Shown one piece after another: positions 44,901 through 54,000 of a stretch of 64,000 nucleotides of DNA (positions are counted from its first letter, which is position 1; each line of letters begins with the position of its first letter). Below the pieces are notes generated by a model that was given only the letters and a program-made list of their open reading frames with translations, had not been told where the DNA came from and did no database searches. The stretch comes from Plutella xylostella (taxonomy: Eukaryota; Arthropoda; Insecta; Lepidoptera; Plutellidae): NCBI RefSeq assembly GCF_932276165.1, contig NC_063988.1, forward strand, positions 3,782,001 to 3,846,000, in the 5' to 3' direction. Made by a program: the position numbers and the translations under genes.

Positions 44901-47749
44901 ATATCGTATTTTTTTCTCTATTAACAGTTAATCTCATACCGTTTACTGATGAAGGGGCAAGTAGTGGGATAAATGTAGTTTATTAATAATTCTAAATACG
45001 CACAAAAACTACAACTTTTTAGCTACACAGACGCAGCGACCGTAGCGGTATTACGTGCGCAAACCGTAACAAGAATGAATGCATGAATAATTTAGACATT
45101 TTTTAAGCATAAATATCACATCAACTTCCGAACCAGTTCGAAGGAAGTAAAATTAACCTTGTTTAGTTATCATTATTTGAAAATATGTAACACAATAATG
45201 CCTACTTTATTCACGGTTACGTAACTTGTTGCTCAATATGTCTGTAGAGACATCCTACACTTTTATGAGATCAATAGATACAGTGCAATGCTTACTTTGG
45301 TGGCACTTTCTTCTTGGCCGCTGTAGTGGAGTCCACTGGGCTGGACTCGGGGCTCTGAGGAGACTCCTCGGCTTTCTTTGCTGCATTCTCTGCAGCTTTC
45401 AGTCCATTCACTTCTATGACAGTTACAAAGTCTCCTGCTTGAGATGCTGGACGGTTTTTGCATTGTGCTAGATTATTTTGTTCGATGCCTGAAAATGTAT
45501 AAGTAATTAATAATTTAAGTATACTTTTAATATGCCTACTTACTCAAAATTATATTCAATTAAATACCTATTCATAAATTATAAGCCTGTATGTTTTATA
45601 ATTCGATCCTCTTATTAATGCCAAAATATGTGAAAGGGTAAAAAAAACTTATATTATACCCTTTATTATTTTTTTCATAAAGCTTACCATTTGTTTCTTT
45701 ATCAGTTGCAGTTCTTGATACCACTTCACTGTTGCATCTCCTCCGGGCTGCAGCCTCAGTGAGGCACGATGATATCTCATTGATGCATTGGTTCACGGAG
45801 CTCCTCTCTCCGATACGAACTGGTTTAGCCCGCAAATGCACCTCTTCACAATCTGCTAATTCATTACCTGACTCCTCACTCTTGCTTAAATCTCCAATGC
45901 TATCACTGTTTTTCTTTGTCAATGAATTCGTATTGGAACCCTAAAAATAAAAATTATGCATTATAAGTTTGTTTAAAATTTTATTAACACATTTATTGCA
46001 CTTGTATTCTTATGAACAACAATGTACATACATAAACATATCCATAAAAATTAGATAGCCACAACAAAGCCTAATTATATGCTTAGTCCTAGTCATTCGT
46101 AGCATATGAAATCAAACAAAATCCAGACAGGAACAAAGGAATAAAAATCATTATATCTTGATCTGAAGGCTGGATTCAATAATGTAAGGTGTAATAAAAT
46201 TAAGAATAATTCCAATGATGATGGTGCCTCATAACTCACAAAGCATACATTTATGTATAAGGGGCCATCAAAAGTTAAATAATAGGAGTGATCAAATCAA
46301 GGCCAACTCCTAGCAGGAAAGTGATCATTGTTTTTATATTCCCAACAATTACAAACATCTATTTCTCAGTATTACTCACTTATAACATGTGAGTCACATT
46401 ATTCAAATGATCAGGCATTTATAAACTACAGTCTGGAATTGGCAATGGAAATAGTGGTCAATAACAGTAGTTGTGAATTATGAATAGTTTATGTAAGGGT
46501 TCATTGAAGCATGAAGTTAACTGTTTGGTCCATGTAACATTTGAAGTAATACATTGTAGATATACCTACTCACATACTACATTCATGTACAATGTACATT
46601 AATACACATTATTTCACAAACAATTTCAGTTAATTGTAGGGGTGTGGTATGACATCTACAATAGCATCAACAATTAGCAAATTACAATAATTGATCTGAA
46701 CACACATACACTTTTTTTACATTTTGGTAGCTAATTGGACCAAATCTAACCAATTAAAAGAGTGTTTTCACAAATTCCCAATAGCATGTTTACTTTGAAG
46801 TAACATTATGCTATTCATTATGTTTCATTTAGAGTCATGCAATAATTATCAGGTGATATAACATGTTTTGAGATAAATTACTAAATGTATCAAATGGATC
46901 TAACATACAAATAGCTACTCTTTCAAAACAAAAACGCTGAAGTAATTTTCATTAAATTTGGTAAGTAGGTTGCTGATACCCTGGATTATCATATAAATTA
47001 CTTTATTCCCAGAAAACCTATGGGAAAACTTTGAGGGCAAAATAAAGCTTAGAGGGAAAGCTATTTTGTGTAGGTTACTTATCCAGAACGTATTGGCGTG
47101 TCTAACAATGATTGCACTAGGATTGAGAAGATCAATAATTTTATTATACTTCCATTTTAGTTATTAAGTTAGCATTTTAGTTATCAATCACTAAAATAAA
47201 AAAAAACACAATTCATAATCACTATGACTGTAGTACACAGCACTATTTTATTTATCTATTGATCAGGCTTAATTTGAGCAAGGTATAAAGGTAAATGAGC
47301 AGGGTCACCATTTCATGCATAAATGATTCAAAAGTAGTGTTTTTCCTGTGATGATTCAAACAATAAAATTCATGAAATAAAAGTTGTTACCTACGCGGTG
47401 TTATTAGGCGCGTTGTTTTGATATTAAACACATATTTTAGATGAAGATAAGAGTAGTTAGTCACCTGTTTGCTATCGGAGTCCTTATCTTCAGGCTCGTT
47501 CACGTCAGCTGTGAGCGGCGCCGCGGGCTCCCTGCCCTGCGAGGCTGCCTTGTGCTTCTCTACATCGGACAGCAGAGTCTCCAAGTACTCCACGTAGAAC
47601 TCCTCCTTCTCCAATTCCTCTCGCAGGATAGCCACTTTCTGTTTGTGTTTAGCCAAATTAGCTCTGACATCTTCCTCCCAAGCGGCTGGCAGTGCACTCT
47701 CTGGAAACCGTTGAACCCACACACGCTGAAAATCCCCGAAGACACTCAT
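26997..47749 (-). CDS. BCR: BCR-type RhoGEF/PH/C2/RhoGAP protein, complete (21 exons, 1260 aa)
   Basis: Exons in coding order: 47465-47749, 45688-45940, 45296-45488, 44555-44708, 42717-42969, 42261-42405, 41764-41905, 35032-35145, 34555-34740, 34039-34236, 33204-33323, 32855-32980, 32384-32572, 31751-31963, 30776-30971, 29785-29978, 29245-29420, 28644-28783, 28217-28362, 27523-27647, 26997-27231. All phases agree. The N-terminus (FGDFQRVWVQRFP, coiled coil KHKQKVAILREELEKEEFYV) is the BCR oligomerisation domain, which the relative ABR lacks. A serine-rich linker leads to the Dbl-homology GEF domain (MQRCIVTSIIESETVYVECL, then LLHKPVARVQKNALVLHDL). Next come a PH domain (RKLRHLFLFNDVIACAKYK ... 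YERTQWIDSIHALQ), a C2 domain (YYIVVEVDSYGHYFRKAKSK) and a RhoGAP domain with the arginine finger in GVYRVSG and NKMSLHNLATVFGPTLLRP. Human BCR has 1271 residues. It acts on Rac/Rho-type GTPases with opposite GEF and GAP activities. Many exon boundaries are tandemly duplicated. Confidence 0.93.
27978..28335 (-). repeat. Tandem duplication of a RhoGAP exon end (two units of about 180 bp)
   Basis: The unit contains the 3' two thirds of exon 28217-28362, its donor (CAG|gtaacac) and about 45 bp of intron. The extra copy, 28035-28160 on the coding strand, starts after a new AG (aacagcgcag|TGGCTGAAG) and ends with the same donor. It is 126 nt long, phase 0 at both sides, and open: WLKEVDIHSVTGVLKL...RAWGATQ. 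Use of both would repeat 42 residues of the GAP core. Confidence 0.85.
28890..29345 (-). repeat. Threefold duplication around the exon after the C2 domain
   Basis: The functional exon is 29245-29420. Its 3' part, donor (gtgagtgca) and intron start are repeated at 29058-29150 (with exon frame LKLLPPKMTARRVPAAKPG). A third, decayed copy near 28893-29030 keeps only cggcggcagtagttgag and the intron part. The intron block cactagatg..gtaactata recurs in all three. Units are about 187 bp. Confidence 0.8.
30060..30210. repeat. Left-end fragment of the AGGGCAGAT MITE family
   Basis: Near 30088 the sequence tttagggcagatttctcaatagtca matches the left terminal repeat of the complete element at 34368-34508. 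No matching right end was found nearby. It lies in the BCR intron between the C2 and PH exons. Confidence 0.45.
30776..31562 (-). repeat. Three copies of the 5' part of the PH/C2 linker exon
   Basis: The complete exon is 30776-30971. Its acceptor and first ~120 nt recur at 31156-31278 and 31441-31562, each coding SSSAPPxGSNAISMLELQAWVTAC and ending after YLLRSGR where the true exon continues. Both extra copies lack a donor. Divergence of several percent, mostly at third codon positions (for example tcggtttgtaa against tccgtctgcag), indicates age and some protein-level constraint. The intron flanks are also partly repeated. Confidence 0.85.
32138..32412 (-). repeat. Duplicated donor region of the PH-domain exon
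   Basis: The end of exon 32384-32572 with its donor (GATAAG|gtacacg) recurs at 32268-32300 (GATGATAAG|gtacaga). The intron block agtggcgccatctaca recurs at 32140 and 32320. The unit is about 175 bp. The copied exon end is short and has changed more than the other cases. Confidence 0.7.
33600..34138 (-). repeat. Array of four 127-bp units, each with an exon end and a 5' splice site
   Basis: The 3' 88 nt of the GEF-domain exon 34039-34236 (IACRGQPMSLDDLLHKPVARVQKNALVLH), its donor and about 38 nt of intron are repeated. Donors stand at 34038, 33911, 33784 and 33657, exactly 127 bp apart. Units differ at only a few bases. The unit length is not a multiple of three. The first donor (CAT|gtgagtacc) joins in frame to the next exon (DLIKYTP). 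In each unit a cggcag precedes the exon part, so a 29-residue in-frame pseudo-exon with a 40-nt intron is formally possible. Confidence 0.9.
34368..34508. mobile_element. Short MITE with AGGGCAGAT ends
   Basis: The left end AGGGCAGATATTTCAATGGT and right end (reversed) AGGGCAGATTTTTCAATAGC are inverted repeats of about 28 bp that continue into a gataa motif. Length 141 bp. A related left end lies at about 30088. It sits in a BCR intron. Confidence 0.65.
35382..37866 (+). CDS. Secreted protein with two six-cysteine motifs, unknown family (member A)
   Basis: I do not recognise this gene. Exons 35382-35451, 35535-35638, 35732-37535 and 37640-37866 join in phase to 734 aa. A signal peptide (MALLFYSIFGFLIIYHSYS) fills exon 1. 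The body is rich in Asn, Lys, Ser and Thr with many N-x-S/T sites, a lysine-rich patch (NHKKKKPKF, KKHKKKVP) and an early cysteine knot (HCICKTNTLPCDCGCKEC). A furin-type RLKR lies at residues 501-504. Near the C-terminus is a motif C-x4-C-x4-C-x4-C-x4-C-x11-C (from residue 621). A second copy in the last exon keeps cysteines 1, 2, 5 and 6 at the same spacing but lacks 3 and 4. AATAAA lies at 37891. The gene is inside a BCR intron on the opposite strand. The function is unknown; an extracellular role is inferred. Confidence 0.75.
37930..38010 (+). mobile_element. LINE 3' tail fragment
   Basis: The block aggcctttgcccagcagtgg is the 3' tail of a common lepidopteran non-LTR retrotransposon. Only the tail is present, just after the poly(A) signal of the preceding gene. 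Confidence 0.55.
38120..38590. repeat. Interspersed repeat split by a MITE
   Basis: Two parts (38120-38225 and 38412-38590) make one continuous lepidopteran repeat: agtccaccacgctggcc, then gagagttgtcgggtaa, then gtgaacccgac, then tcggtcacccatccaat. The halves read through once the MITE and one TAA are removed. This region separates members A and B of the cysteine-motif cluster. Confidence 0.6.
38226..38408. mobile_element. Harbinger-like MITE with TAA target duplication
   Basis: 183 bp. Left end GGGTCTAGAC then AGACGGACTGCATT; the right end reversed is GGGTCTAGAC, an extra TCTAGAC, then AGACGGACTGCATT. The interior is built of ctgcaat/attgcag palindromes. TAA flanks both sides (38223-38225, 38409-38411). 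A 3-bp TWA target suits the PIF/Harbinger superfamily. Confidence 0.8.
38898..39552 (+). CDS. Secreted cysteine-motif protein (member B)
   Basis: Not a family I recognise. Exons 38898-38975 and 39064-39552 join in phase to 188 aa; an in-frame Met also lies at 38871. Exon 1 codes a signal peptide or anchor (YNFFIFITAFGILIVLKYS). The mature part has charged helices (LRSDLRILDFDSEGD, KKELSYLDQREAYARLWRNM) and two N-glycosylation sites. It ends with HCIESKCSFLHCFAGKQVCVYC. This keeps the spacing C-x4-C-x4-C and the fifth cysteine at +20, but the fourth is shifted two places (C-x6-C-x2-C). A last cysteine lies 28 residues on. AATAAA lies at about 39759. It follows member A and precedes member C on the same strand. 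Confidence 0.65.
39817..39824 (+). promoter_or_regulatory. TATA box of member C
   Basis: TATAAAAG lies 65 nt before the start codon at 39889. A transcription start near 39847 (actattcaaaca) would be at the usual distance. A strong TATA box suits a tissue- or stage-specific gene. Confidence 0.55.
39889..41214 (+). CDS. Secreted six-cysteine protein with two alternative last exons (member C/D)
   Basis: Exon 1 (39889-39961) codes a signal peptide (MDAKILVILLFLCSTSGVLC) and ends in phase 1. Two downstream exons accept that phase: 40197-40714 (total 196 aa) and 40808-41214 (total 159 aa). The first carries CNDHTCTTMKCDYSGC then KNVTC and, ten residues later, C, followed by a proline/glutamate-rich acidic tail. 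The second carries CVDGVCYYTTCRHERC, LIQYC and, ten residues later, C. So both have C-x4-C-x4-C-x4-C-x4-C-x10-C. The second exon has no start or signal of its own, so alternative splicing from the shared exon 1 is the simplest reading; two tandem genes with a lost first exon is the alternative. A possible AATAAA is at 41492. Function unknown. Confidence 0.68.
41502..41972 (+). pseudogene. Possible orphan signal-peptide start of a fourth cluster member
   Basis: A TATAAATT at 41446 is followed by a frame that begins like a secretory signal (MIKIFTVIFILQILMNFY) and runs on, antisense through a BCR exon, to 41972. No cysteine motif follows. The arrangement TATA box, short leader, signal peptide resembles member C. 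It may be a truncated relic or chance. Confidence 0.25.
42970..43096 (-). repeat. Two tandem copies of a 63-bp acceptor-side intron segment
   Basis: taaatttgaatttggaatag...ggcgactatgcttataa (42972-43030) recurs with changes at 43033-43092. On the coding strand the pair ends at the acceptor of exon 42717-42969, so the polypyrimidine/acceptor region was duplicated. Confidence 0.7.
43097..44554. other. BCR intron with LINE-like tail and TATC microsatellite
   Basis: No coding sequence is seen. At 44382-44410 a (TATC)n run follows gtggatcaaataaacgct, a form typical of the 3' end of a retrotransposon with a simple-repeat tail. The rest is AT-rich single-copy-like sequence. Confidence 0.5.
45941..47464. 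other. BCR intron 1
   Basis: 1.5 kb, AT-rich, with no credible frame, repeat or strong palindrome seen. Confidence 0.4.
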
Positions 47750-48072
47750 CTCTCACAAAACGATTTCATGTCAATTTTATGTTACACTAGTCATCAAAAA
47801 CTATTCTAAACTAATTTTACGTAAAAATATCACAACAAATTGTCATTGCCAAAGATCCTTCATTACAAATCTGCCTTGTCTATGGAAATGACCACAGACA
47901 ATATTCATATTTCTGTTGCACGTACACAAAAGTTCATTCAACAAAGCCAACGTTCGACTCAACTGTTGAGAAATATTGACGAGTTTAAAGACAACGTTGG
48001 AACAGCTGTCTGTCAAAATAATAAAAATGGCAGATTTTTTACCAAAATAAATATTTTGAAAATATCTTTAAA
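47750..48072. promoter_or_regulatory. Shared divergent promoter region BCR / ARMC5
   Basis: 323 bp lie between the start codons of BCR (-) and ARMC5 (+). No TATA box is evident on either side. With so short a gap a bidirectional promoter is likely. Confidence 0.5.
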
Positions 48073-51000
48073 ATGGACAAAAGCTATGTTAAATCGACCA
48101 TAGAAGGTCTAAAATCATCATCCTCTTCAAAAGTGCAAGAATCTCTACTGAAAATTAGGAGCAAAATCACTTCAAATGACAATGGAATCAAACTTTTTCG
48201 TGACTGTGGAGGCTTGGACTATTTAGTGCCTCATCTTCGTAAACCAAACGAAAGGATCCTTGATATCACGCTAAGCATACTTGGCAATTGCTGCTTGGAA
48301 GAGGAAAGCAGTATCGCTGTAAGATTTTCAATTCTTTTGTTACTATGTCGAAATCAAGATGGTCACCCTAATTAATAATTATCTACCCATTAACTGCTTA
48401 CACACAATACCCACTTTGTATACTTAACTAAAACATATTATTTCAGGTTGGAAAACTTAATGCTTTTGGTCCACTTGTAAATATTCTGAAGACAGTTTGC
48501 CGTGACAGCATAGTAGGAAGAGCATGCCGCCTACTTGGGAACTTGGCACAAAGAAACTCAAATGCTGAAGCTCTTCACAACCATGGGGCAGTCACAGCGC
48601 TCATTACTCTCATTGAGAAAAGAGATAGAAACACATCATATCCTACACTTACTATGGCAGTTAGAGCTGTGAGGTAACTAAATTAAAAAGTTATTAATTA
48701 TTACAATACCTACCATGTACTTTATTTACAATACAACAAACCAATCATTTAAATTTTTACAATATGTTTGTTTCTTTTCTCCAGGCAACTATGGATGGTG
48801 ACTGAAAAGAGGGAAGAGATGCTAGGTCTTAATGCAGTTCGCTGTATAGCCATTTTACTAACAACAGAGTGTGGGTCAGCTGGTATAATCAAATCCTCAA
48901 ACACTAAGGAAAGTGATGGATTGAGAAAAAGCCAGGAAGAACTTATTACTGGAATACTGAAGTGTTTGGGATACTTCACTACTCATTGTACTTCACAGTG
49001 TGCTGAACAGGTTAGGAATTAAGTCTATACTTTCAAAGAAAATGCTATCTTCAACTCTCATAGGACTCATAGGTGTATACTCTCAATCTCTGAGGAATAA
49101 ATGAATCAGTCAATTCTCCAAAATTTATTTCTATTGATTGAGAGCTTTCCTAACTTTTTCCATGTATGTACTTTTTCTCATGCAATAGCTAATAATGTTA
49201 CTAAATTAAAACTCATTACAGCTTCAAGGGGATGGAAGAGGATATCAATGCCTGGTGGCATTGACCAAGTCATTTGAATCACTTGCATTGAAGTGTCTCA
49301 TGAACCTCTGCTACCTGTCTTCATGCCGGCCTCTGCTCGGCACTGCTGGGCTTGTGGAGTGCATTGTTGGGATACTGAAGAAAATCTCTGGTAAATTAAA
49401 AATATTCTGTAGTATATTAATAACTAAAAGGTATTTAAGATTGCTATCCTATATATTATCATCATTTAGCAAGAACACACGGAAAACTATCTCATACTTA
49501 TCAACAATAATGTTAATAAAACTGCAACTTTAAAAAAGCTGCTATCAACCACTGCCTTCATATACTTACGTTTATGGATGAAATCTCATATTAGTTTTAT
49601 TTCAAACATCATTTCATTTACCTATCTACAGAAGTATCCTGGTGGCCGGAGGGTGCGGCGCGCGCTCTAGCGGCCCTCAGTGGTGAAGCTGTGAACCGCT
49701 CGCGGCTGCGGCACGCGCGGGGCCTGCCTCTTCTACTGGCGGCCGCGAGGCGCAGCCCGCACGCCATGCACGCTCTACTGCAGTATGTGTTCGACGATAC
49801 TTGTGAGTATCTGCATTGTTTGGGTTCATATTTAGGTTAAAACAAAAGCGCGCTGCTCGAAACCGTAATTTTTTCAACTTTTCTTTTACTTGGAATTGAA
49901 TAAAATCAAAATTAAGAATTTATTTAAAATTACGACTATGTAAAATGTAACAGGTGCTAGAAAAACTTATAACTAGATAAAATTAAATATTAACTAACTA
50001 ACTAAATTATTAAACTAAGTAGGTATAAATATAAACGCTATACTAAATTATTCAACTAATAACCTAACAACTAGGAATTAAAATAATATGTTGCTGAAAG
50101 ACGATAAACTGACCTATTGGGGGCGGTCCGGTATATTTTTGGTGTATTGAATAAAATGTATTTTTTCCACAGCATTCCAAATACTAGTAAATGAGGGTCT
50201 TATAAACCTGCTGACAGACGAACTCACAGAGTACCTCAAAACAATGGAATTCGAACATAACAACTTAGAAAACAACGACATGCAGAGTGACGTCATCGAG
50301 CCGCCACCAAACACAGAGACTACACAGGCAGTTAAAACGGCATCTTGCCCATTCTCTGCTACCACAGCTGAAATACATGCACCACCTAATCTAGAAGACC
50401 CCGGGATGAGCAAAACTAATCTGTTCACTAGAAGGAGACAGAGCATGATGGACGCTAAGAATGAGGATGAGTTGAGGGTGGTGATAGAGAGAGACAACAT
50501 GATAGTGGGGTTTGTGGACGCGGTGGATAGCGACGCGTCTGATGACAGCCAGAGCGACGATGAGAACCCGACGCAGCGAAGAAAATGCTACAAGAGGCCG
50601 CGCTCTAGAAGTCCTAAGATGTTGAAGAAGGTAAGCTGTAATGCATTTTTTTTGCATTCATGCATTGCGTCATGTTTCTTATAAAACTGGTTTATAAAGA
50701 GGGGTCTTTTGACCACCTCTGTGATTCTAATTCTCCCTCCTCTTTAAATAGTGATTCTAAATCGCCCTCCTCTTTAGATAGTTATTCTAACTCACCCTCC
50801 TTCTTAAATAGTGATTCTAAGATTAGGTACTATTTTGTTCCAGAAATCGCAGCTAATCAAAATGGCGAGCAAGGACTGGTCAGCAGGAGTGTACTGGGAG
50901 CCTAAGAGCCCGGAATGGCCGCCGCAGCCGCAGCAGTCGTCCCGCAGCGCCATGAGTCCCGACCGCTCCGACCACAGCCCGCTGTCGCCTTACTCTGATG

Positions 51001-54000
51001 GGAACCAGTCGGGGTTCAGCCCCGAGTATAGAGGAATGGGGTCTAATAAGCGGCCGAGGTTTGTAAAAGTCACTGGTTACTTTACCCTAAATAGCAATTT
51101 AAACAGGCATTTGTGAATTAAACCCCATACGGCATTAATTTTTTGTTTTCAAACAATACAAAAGCACAATATACACATATTATAATAGGTAAAAAATCCT
51201 ATGAAAACATTTACTGAAAACTCTCAATGCCAGATATGGCGTTCTAAGCAGTCAGGTTATCCTGACCGTATAGAAGCAGTATGTATGTACCTACCTACAA
51301 GCTACACAAGTAGGAAAGGAAGAGTTATAGAAATTATTTTTTTATTCCAGATTGGAGTGGAGCCCCGAGTCTGGCGTTAGTACGGGGGAGGGAAGCTCCG
51401 CCTCTCCTTACTGGACGGAGTATCAGTGGAGTCCGAGCAGCTCGGGCAGTCCACATTCGCCGCTCAGTGCTAATGATGGTGAGTAGTAATCATACTTGTT
51501 TCGCCAATGCACACGACTCACTTGTTTGGTCTCGTTGAAGGTGTGGAGTGATGCGCGTATGGAATCGGTTCGCTCGCCATGGGTTTCTACATGATGAAAA
51601 ACTAATTTTCAAAGCGCTGCTACGCGAGGCACGGCTCTGTCTCGTTGTATTAACCTTTTCATTAGTATAGAGTTACCCTCCTGTACCCTCTCATAACATT
51701 CGTTCATAAATTCAACATGTAGGTACTTACCAGTTGGCCACCATTTTATTATTCTTCCGAGATACAATCTATACTTACATACTCGTGTGCACCACGCACT
51801 CGATTATACTAAACTATCGTCAAAACAACGTAGCCTTGAAACCCTCCATCTTATCTCCCAACTTCACAATGGACAACATTTCATTTTCTTTACCCTATAT
51901 TTTTACTAGCTATTCGGAAAGTTTATAAAGAATTAGAGGACCCGTATTTTTTTATTTTGTATATAGATTAATTTTTGCATGTTATTTTTAACTTTAAAGT
52001 TAGTTATTTTATAACCGGAAGTGACATCACATATTAGGCTCAATTTTTATTTTTGTCTTTTGCCTTATCCTCGAAAATAGACATAAATTACACTGACAAG
52101 TGACATTTAAACTTTGTTTACATGCCAACCAACAAATGGGTTATTTTCAAATGACATTGATATTTCTGATGATACAAAGTACTTACTTATAATGAAAAAA
52201 TAAGCAGAAGCATTTTTTCAGCTGTGTACGCGGTGGCATGCTCTGGGACATATTATAGAGGTCATCTCTTAATAAGTACTAACCATTTTAAAAGATAAAC
52301 AAAAAAAAATTGTCAGAAAGTGTCAGAACAGAATTTATGAAAATGACTCAAATAAACAACAACGTCACGATAAAACGTCAACGTCAATCAAAAATTAAAG
52401 TGACAGTTACTTTGTTTTTAAATAGGCTTTGATCATCAAATGGCATCGCACCTGATGCATGACGTCATCAGCACTTTTTTACTATTTTATGATTTTCTCG
52501 AAAATGATACATCCAAAAAATACAAAATCATTTTTTTTGTGGCCTTTAGAGCTAAATCTCGAAATGGTTTTCGATTTATACCAGCTTTAGTTTTTTGAAA
52601 TGTTGTCCATTCCAGAAAGTTCCGACTCGGAGATGTCGGGCCGCTACTCGCCGGTGTGCAGCGAGGCGGAGTGGGAGGAGGGCGGCGCGTGCAGCCAGGC
52701 CGCCGAGTTGGGCGCCGCGCAGGTCGCCATCCACCTCGACGACCTCATCATGGATGACGATGAGAGTCATGATGAGGACACGCCAGTTGAAGGTAACTCG
52801 ACACTAGCGGTATAGGAATTAAGTGACTGGCTGGGCGCCGCGCAGGTCGCCATCCACCTCGACGACCTGATAATGGACGATGAAGACACGCCTGTTGAAG
52901 GTAACTCCACACTAGAGCAGGCCGCCGAGCTGGGCGCCGCGCAGGTCGCCATCCACCTGGACGACCTCATCATGGACGATGACGAGAGCCACGATGAGGA
53001 CACGCCTGTTGAAGGTAAGTCACTAGCGGTATCGGAAGCGAGAGGCCGCCGAGCTGGGCGCCGCGCAGGTCGCCATCCACCTGGACGACCTCATCATGGA
53101 CGACGACGAGAGCCATGATGAAGATACGCCTGTTGAAGGTAACTCGACACTAGCGAATTGTATCGCGAGCTGATTTAGAGTAATGAAAGAACGAACGTGA
53201 TAAGTGCCATCATAATTTTGATTTATAAATCTTCATGGAGTTGCAGAGTGAGGCTCGACACGAATGGAATAGTCGCGCGACTTGATTGTCTATGTCGACA
53301 AGGACGCGTTTCACACCCTGATATCCATTCGTTCATAAATTAAGCATGCATAATTTTGAAGTTTTCGTTTATGAAAACTACCCTATATTGGGTTACTCGA
53401 TATTATAAAACCACTCATCTATTCCTATTCTATTCCAGACGTGAACAAGCTAGAAACAAGTTCGAAAACCTCCCGCATAGCGTGCGTATTGGTACTCCTA
53501 TTCCGAGTATCGCACGGCGCGTGTCACTCTTACGGAGCGATCATAGAGGATCCCGTACCCAACCACACGCTGGAACTGTTGACGGGACGCGAGTGTTTGA
53601 ACGCACTGCTGGACTATGTGGAGAGGTGTAAGAGGCCGCTGGGTCGGGCCGCCAGAATTCTTGCCAGGGTTTTAAGGTTAGTACCTACTGGCCATGATTT
53701 TTGATATTTTATAGCAATTAGAAGAATTTATTTTAAACAAATGAGAAATGTCAGGTGTTTAACCTTTGGAAGTGGCAATCCAATCTAATGAATGTGAAAA
53801 ATGTGGGACTCAACATACCAAATAATCACGTCATTCTCTGTTTTATTCCAGCAATGCTCTCTGTTTAATGAGTATACTGAAACATAGATTAGCTCTAAGG
53901 TTACACAACATGTCAGTGAGCTCGAAGCACCCGCCTGCTAAATGCCAACAGTGCAAACAAGTGAGTAAAAAGTTTATTTATTTATTACAGACAGATACAT

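Noticed and set aside
47840..48103. 87-codon frame upstream of ARMC5
   Set aside because: It overlaps the ARMC5 start in another frame, has no known domain and lies in the divergent promoter/5' UTR region.
50391..50657. Antisense frame in ARMC5 exon 6
   Set aside because: It is antisense to a well-supported exon and has no features of its own.
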